Source: Bactericera cockerelli | Taxonomy: Eukaryota; Arthropoda; Insecta; Hemiptera; Triozidae | DNA length: 64,000 bases | Direction: 5' to 3' | Assembly (NCBI GenBank): GCA_024516035.1 | Contig: CM044957.1 | Coordinates: 20,402,676 to 20,466,675, forward strand | In this document: positions 58,479-64,000 of the stretch, in pieces | Numbering within the stretch: position 1 is the stretch's first letter | Layout of the letters: every line of letters starts with the position of its first letter | Translations under genes and position numbers: made by a program | The notes under the pieces: model-generated | What the model saw: the letters and a program-made list of their open reading frames with translations, nothing else | Databases searched by the model: none | What the model was told of the DNA's origin: nothing

Positions 58479-58490
58479 TGGGTGTGTGTG
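58345..58490. repeat. GT/GGGTGTG microsatellite
   Basis: Alternating GTGTGTGT and GGGTGTGGGT tracts. A (CA)n tract is at about 58638-58682. Confidence 0.9.
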
Positions 58491-58639
58491 TAATTGATGG
58501 CCTGGCGGAGCGGCGGTTGTAACCCTCTAGTCATTTTATTGCAGTACAAAGCATGTCGTTGGTCAACTCTGGGATTTTTTTAAAATTGAATTTGGGTGTT
58601 TTTATTTTATTTTACACTAGCGGGTTACACCGGTTGCTT

Positions 58640-58683
<44 letters not shown>

Positions 58684-58699
58684 CACACTTTTTGTCACC

Positions 58700-59030
58700 T
58701 ATAGGTAGACCTCATTTATGGAGAGGACGCGACGCGAAACTTTTCGATAAAATAACGATAAAAGATACGAAAAATTTACAAGAAAAAAAAAACTTTTTCT
58801 TACAAAAAAAAAAAAAAAAAAAAAAGGGGTCTTATATAGGTACCTACTCTGATCATTTTTTTTTGATATCTTGAACTTTTTGAACCTCGGCAACAATTTA
58901 CCTGTAATATTTGGATGTGCTGATTACGAATTTGGCATTCATTTTTTGCTATCAGTTACTGTTGAGTCACCAGTGGCGGAATCCGACTTATTTTCGGGGG
59001 ATAGAGAAAGTCGTGTGGTTTCACACCAGA
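58700..59030. repeat. interspersed repeat family A (copy 3)
   Basis: GTAGACCTCATTTATGGAGA through AGTCACCAGTGGCGGAATCC, as in 43500-43960, with a poly(A) run at 58806-58824. Confidence 0.72.
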
Positions 59031-59031
59031 T

Positions 59032-59168
59032 TTTTTTTTTAACGTTGCATTCAACTGATTGTTCATTATTACAAGTCACAAATCAGCTCCTCAAATTAAT
59101 CTCACCTAGCCATCACGAAGTCTTTACCTCGCTGGACGTTGCTTAACTTCGGTGATCCTAAGAGAACC
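59032..59168 (-). repeat. 5S-headed SINE fragment
   Basis: Minus strand: CACCGGTTCTCTTAGGATCA, CCGAAGTTAAGCAACGTCCA, GCGAGGTAAAGACTTCGTGA; then a shortened body ending GCAACGTTAAAAAAAA. Confidence 0.75.
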
Positions 59169-59169
59169 G

Positions 59170-61010
59170 GTGCGATATAAAAAGATACTTAAAACTTATT
59201 GCCAGCAACGGTCATAATTAGTATTATTTACGTCGTTATTATTGTTGTAATCACTATCAGTAATCAGCATTCACTATCATAATTATTATCATTAAATTTT
59301 GCTCTCGGTAAGCAATTAAATTCTTCACATTCCGATCACAGATACCTATGTAACAATTAGAAATTCGTAAATTTCTCTGATAAAAATTACAATAATATTT
59401 AGAGTATAAACTTGTAATCTAAGGGGGTTGAACAAGATGTATATTTAATTTGAAATAATAAATTTGTCTTTTTTTAAATGTTTCAATTACCGTGGATGTA
59501 CTTTGACTTCTGTCATCATCTCATTGGAATGTGGCACTCAGTTGTAAAATGGCGGCCACTAGCTTGCCAAATGAATTTCTTTTAAATTCTTTGTTTCATG
59601 ACTTTATTATTAGTTTAGTTTCATGAATTTTACATTAATGTTTAATTAAATAATGAGTAATATTGTTACACTTTTAAATAATTTTACTGTTAATTATTAC
59701 TTAATCTCCTTCTCTGTGTGATGTAAATTATCGAAACTGTATTCATAAAGCAGTTGACATAGACAAGGTGGTCCTTTTTTCCATCTCTAGAAACTAAATA
59801 GGTATTTTATTATTTTAAATAATCAGTACTCAGTTCAAGTTCAGTTTACAGTGTTAAAAAAGGTTTAGTGAAAACTGTGTTTTTACTTGGGATATAAATT
59901 GGATTAATTGGATACTACTACTAACTTGAGGTATGCAAATGTCATTATCATGTGATAAGGGATAAGTGTATATTAGTCTGTTATTATGATAAGTCAAATC
60001 CTCAAGTACCTACCTACGTAAATCCTCAGGTAGGTACCACAATATTAAAAGACTTCTCTTTTAGTCAAATTACCTATGATTCTACATGTCATGAAGTTTG
60101 GCTTAATTCTGAAGATATTCAATCAATCACAGATGTGTTCATACCTAGCAAATCCTGAATGAAGGTTACATGTAGAACTATAGGAGGGTAAGTTTTAGTC
60201 TGATTAATAAATGACTTAATAAACAATGTAGAGTGTGTGAGGTGCAAAACAGCCAATTCCTTTTGATAAAAGTTCAGAAAGGTGAGATAGTAATTATAAT
60301 AAAATTCCTGACATTAAAATGGGAGGAAATGGAGTTGAGGTAGTTCATAGGAAGTGAGGTCCCATTTTTAGAATTTTGCTTATATTAAGAACTAGCTGCT
60401 AGTTAATTTGATACACTACTTTTTATCACTTCATAACAAAGACCATAAAATACAAATGTATGTATGACAATTATGTAAACATCTCTATGTTGCAATACAA
60501 TATGTTGAATTGAAGATAATCACAAAGTAGTAATAGGTGATCTACTTTCTACACTTATCTAATGACATCTTTCTATATAAAACATATTCTTTTCATAATA
60601 CATATTTAAACATTTCTAGTATATTTTGGAAAAAATGTTGCCTATGGTGCTATAAAAGTGGTTTTGGATACTATTATGGATCAGTGTTCAGGACATTTGG
60701 CTTTGATTTTAAGGTTCTAAAAGTAGTATTTTAGAATAAACTCAGTAGAATTTTGGAATGAAATGCCAAAGGCCCCCACAGCCATAATTAGACACTGATA
60801 AGAGCATCCTTTCCTTATCAAAACCTTTTATATAGGTAACATTCTTTATACTCAAGGGACTCGACTCCACCACTGGTTATTATCATAGAAGTATTCCACC
60901 CAAAATACCTTTCATAAATTAAAATACTTATTGGATCCTATTCATCCATCTCTCTCTACTTGTGCTTTCTTGGAAAAAGGCTCTTCCTACTAAGAATATA
61001 TTTATTTTAC
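59170..61010. other. AT-rich, no gene recognised
   Basis: No ORF with recognisable motifs and no repeat shared within the window. It could be intergenic or intronic to a gene that continues past the right edge. Confidence 0.4.
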
Positions 61011-61017
61011 TGCTTAA

Positions 61018-61249
61018 CCCTCAAAGGACAAGTGTAACTTATACGTCACACACCCCTGTAGCCACCCGGAGCGTGGAAAAAATAAAGTAATAATATTTGT
61101 AGCATTAGATAGACTCCCTGTAACAATGTATAAAAAAGAAGAGAAAAAATAAAGTAAACATATTTTTTTAGATGGACTCCCTGTAACAATATAAAAAGAA
61201 AAAAATCTAGTTTTTCAGAAGAAAAAAAAAAGTTATCGTCCCTCAAGGG
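61018..61249. mobile_element. TTAA-flanked MITE, 232 bp
   Basis: TTAA at 61014-61017 and 61250-61253; ends CCCTCAAAGGAC and GTCCCTCAAGGG. Inside, AGATGGACTCCCTGTAACAA and a near-copy form a partial direct repeat. Confidence 0.7.
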
Positions 61250-62094
61250 TTAATCTAATTTGGCAATTTTCAATTAATTTTATTTACAAGATTTTTTCAA
61301 AAAAAATAATCAATCAAATTTCTTCAATATGCTCTAAACTCTAATGGGTTAATCTTTGGATACATAGGTAATGATTGAAAATTCAAGGACAGTAAAATAT
61401 TTTTATAGTCAATATGATTTAATACAAAGGCTAATGCTAAGGAAACAGTTAACTCATAAAAAATACTAAGGAAACAGTTAATTCATAATAGCTAGAATTG
61501 AGGACAAGTGTAAAATCATTGTAATTTTTTATTGGTTATAGTAATATTTATTATAGTAATTGGTAATATTTAAATAGTTTTAAATAAATAAAAAACAAAT
61601 TGGTCTATAACTTCTTTTCTATAAACTTTGCTGTCAGACAAATAATTTCAAAGTCCTGGAACAATTTTTCCTGTTTGTTGCTAGAGAATGGATGGGGTCC
61701 CTAAATGAATTCTTTTTCTCAACTCTGTATCTCCAAAAGGGTTAAAAATTAGGAAAAATATATTGAACCAAAGTTGTTCTTTATTAAATTGTCTGTAATT
61801 TTTAATGGCATTATTCAAAATATAAAAAAGGACCATAAAAGGAACGGTTTTTAAGCACCTCCCTCCATTAGCTCATCTGGGATTCATTGAGACTTTTTGC
61901 AGGACCCCTAACAAGTTTTTTTAGGTTATAGTTCATTTATATATTACTGGCAATATTTTTTGTCAATTTACATATAGTGTATTAAGATACAAAAGTATAC
62001 AGTAAAACTAAAATATAAATGAAAAAAAGGTTCAAATTTAAATTGAAGAGGAGAGGGGAAAATGTAAGAATAATAAATATACTCGTACGAGGGA

Positions 62095-62760
62095 CTTCCA
62101 GAAAGTAAGTATACTGGTGCTCTAGCAGCAAAAAGGAATATTTTTTCAATATGTAAGCACCTTTTCCGTTTAGCCTGATTTCTCTTCTTTAAAATAAGGC
62201 CAATTTGAGGTCAGTACGTTAAAAACTCTTGACGTAAGAGCATTTTTAGCAAAACATGTTGATTCAATCTCCTGCCAAGTGTGGAATGACCAAATTTGAG
62301 CCGTTACCTTTTTATTTTGGGAAAATTCCAGTTGAGGTGTTCAATTAGGTTAAATCTCTTCATGGTGATAAAGTGGTTTCCTGAGTTTCATAGCAACCAA
62401 GAAAAATACCAAAAAAATTCAGAACCCCAATTTTGGCAAAAAAAAACATGGAATTTGTGTTTTGGGATCATGAAGGCATACTTTTGATTGAATAATTGGC
62501 TCAGAGGGTGACCATCATCACAATAAGATATTGGGGGGCCCCAAGAAAATCAATTCAGAATAAAAAGATCACCTTGCTGACACAGGAAATCTGTCTTCTG
62601 CACAACAATGCCAGACCTCACTTGGCAAGAATTGGTTTGGGGAGTACATTTGGTCAAAATATAGCAAAGTAAGAAAGATAAAGAATGAATTCTTTGTGTT
62701 GAAGCCCAAGGTCTCTTCACATTTTTTATGGTTAGTTCAGACAATTGAAACTCCACTTGG
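62095..62760 (+). pseudogene. mariner-like transposase remnant
   Basis: Begins near CGAGGGACTTCCAGAAAGTA. In broken frames: FWDHEGILLIE (stop) LAQRVTI, ITLLTQEICLLHNNARPHLA and FVLKPKVSSHFLWLVQ. These match the mariner wDheGiil.e, LLHDNARPH blocks; the second catalytic Asp reads as Asn and stops interrupt the frame. Confidence 0.75.
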
Positions 62761-62962
62761 GATTTTGACCACATAATAATAACACTCTAAAGTCTAAGGT
62801 TTAGGTTAGGTGGTAGAAAATTCTTGCCTATAGAAAATTCTTCAACTAAAGGTTCTTTATTATTATGTATGTACATTAAACAGGAACATGTCCATTAAAT
62901 AGAATTAACAAAATGAGAAAAAAATTCTTGTCCCCCATTCAACATTTTTATTTTTCTTCCAG

Positions 62963-63138
62963 AGTTTAGACCTGCCTTGGATGTTTACTATTGAATTATC
63001 CCAGGCCTCGGATGGTGTGGATGTGGCTTGGGTGTTGGTAGTATGGGCCATCAGCCCTTGTGTATCATGAACCCCCCTCCAGGCGCGGGCAAGTCTACAG
63101 CCTCCTCTAATAACCGCTCATCAGGCTATCGTCAGAAG
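62963..63138 (+). CDS. candidate first coding exon, gene unknown
   Basis: A T-rich acceptor (TTTTTCTTCCAG at 62951-62962) and a strong donor (CAGAAG/GTAAGAGT at 63138/63139) bound a GC-richer stretch. The likely start is ATG at 63067 (or 63043 in the same frame), encoding MNPPPGAGKSTASSNNRSSG then YRQK, open into the donor. The upstream in-frame TGA at 62992 means the left part is 5' UTR. I do not recognise the protein; the rest would lie beyond the window. Confidence 0.42.
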
Positions 63139-64000
63139 GTAAGAGTGTTTTAAATTTTATATGACCCTAGTGGGTTACACCCGCCACTTTGCCAGCCCAT
63201 CAAACACACACATCACACCATACACACACCCACAGACACTCACACCCACAGACACTCACACCCACAGACACCAGTGGCGGCTCCTGACTTCAAGACTAGG
63301 TGAAGACAAATTATACCCAGAAGTATTGAAAAAATAAAATTATTAATTTATCAGATCTTAGTTCTTATGGTCTCATAAACACAGCCCATTGTAAGTTATG
63401 GCTGTTTCCCTGCAGAGCATGATTTTCTCTCATACCAGTTTTGCATCATATAAGTTTTTATAGGTACTTTTTTTGGAGAACACTTGGTACCTAATAAATA
63501 AACAAGGCCAGCAGAACAATTTATCAACACTTGAGCTGGTACACAGCCATTCATTTTTCATAAACCATTCAGGCTTGAACTGTATGGCTGTGGGGCAGGC
63601 ATTTGCTTTACTTTTTTAGTGGTGGTTATAGTAATTGGAGAAATTGGACATCCAGTAATCATAATATTTTCTTATCCTCATTACTTCTTAATCTGAATGG
63701 GGTTACTTTCAATGTTTGAACCCCATGATTTTGTGGGAATCTCATTGTTTCTTTGAAATATTGTTATTAATTATTCATCTTAATAAAAAATATTTATTCA
63801 TCTTAATAAAAAATATTAACTAAAAGTTGGTAAAAAGGAATTAAAATAAAAATATTAGGATTATACCTCAGTAGATAGGTAGGTACAACATTTTAAAGAG
63901 GGGTTAGAACTGGGAAGGAAAGAAAGTTAGTTGAAGACTAAAAATTACAATCCAAAACTGGAAGAAAATCCACCACCAGATTACAAAATAAATCTAAGAA
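63139..64000. other. possible intron, AT-rich
   Basis: Contains a short (CACACCCACAGACACT)n repeat at about 63215-63272 and otherwise no recognised feature. Confidence 0.4.

Noticed and set aside
58292..58549. Threonine/histidine-rich ORF
   Set aside because: Translation of a GT/GGGTGTG microsatellite and a MITE end.

Overview
This window is nuclear DNA from a repeat-rich eukaryote, most likely an arthropod and probably an insect. The evidence is AT-rich sequence, small spliced exons with GT/AG borders, animal-type genes, and many SINEs, MITEs and DNA transposons carrying insect-style ends such as TA..CAGGG, TTAA and hAT-type termini. I cannot name the species from sequence alone.

Layout. 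0-5 kb is repeats only: a hAT-type MITE with a perfect 8-bp duplication, an inverted-repeat element interrupted by a tRNA-headed SINE, and a second SINE with a 14-bp duplication. 5.2-7.0 kb (-) is an intact, intronless DUS3L gene (tRNA dihydrouridine synthase 3). 7.3-8.8 kb is nested MITEs. 9.7-11.5 kb (+) is an intronless NELF-C/D (TH1) gene that is full length except for one 1-base frameshift. 12.6-42.4 kb (-) is one long gene, a secreted neutral ceramidase, which I could assemble as 13 exons giving 702 codons with every splice phase matching and all expected catalytic and zinc-site residues present.

The introns of the ceramidase gene are a transposon museum. Intron 8 (10.8 kb) holds a complete 9.9-kb foldback-type transposon. 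Its inverted arms are tandem arrays of ~296-bp units joined by 38-bp perfect palindromes (4 on the left, 8 on the right), and it is flanked by a perfect 9-bp duplication. Intron 3 (7.3 kb) holds an intact Ty3/Gypsy retrotransposon resembling the CsRn1 clade, with two LTRs that read as identical (278 bp each), in antisense to the host gene. Intron 4 holds a broken reverse-transcriptase retroelement whose polymerase core is deleted. The other introns hold MITEs and SINEs.

42.4-64 kb: more repeats; a 90-codon orphan ORF (49 kb, -); a three-exon gene (50.2-54.6 kb, -) encoding a ~590-aa protein with a degenerate RING-like N terminus and C-terminal tandem BRCT domains, best matched to BRCA1/BARD1; Tc1/mariner and non-LTR remnants; and at 63 kb (+) a candidate exon that may start a gene running off the window.

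The genes do not form one pathway. DUS3L acts in tRNA modification, NELF-C/D in promoter-proximal pausing of RNA polymerase II, ceramidase in sphingolipid breakdown, and the BRCT protein probably in DNA-damage signalling. The most unusual structures are the palindrome-punctuated foldback transposon and two SINE lineages (5S-rRNA-headed and tRNA-headed) that share the same body.
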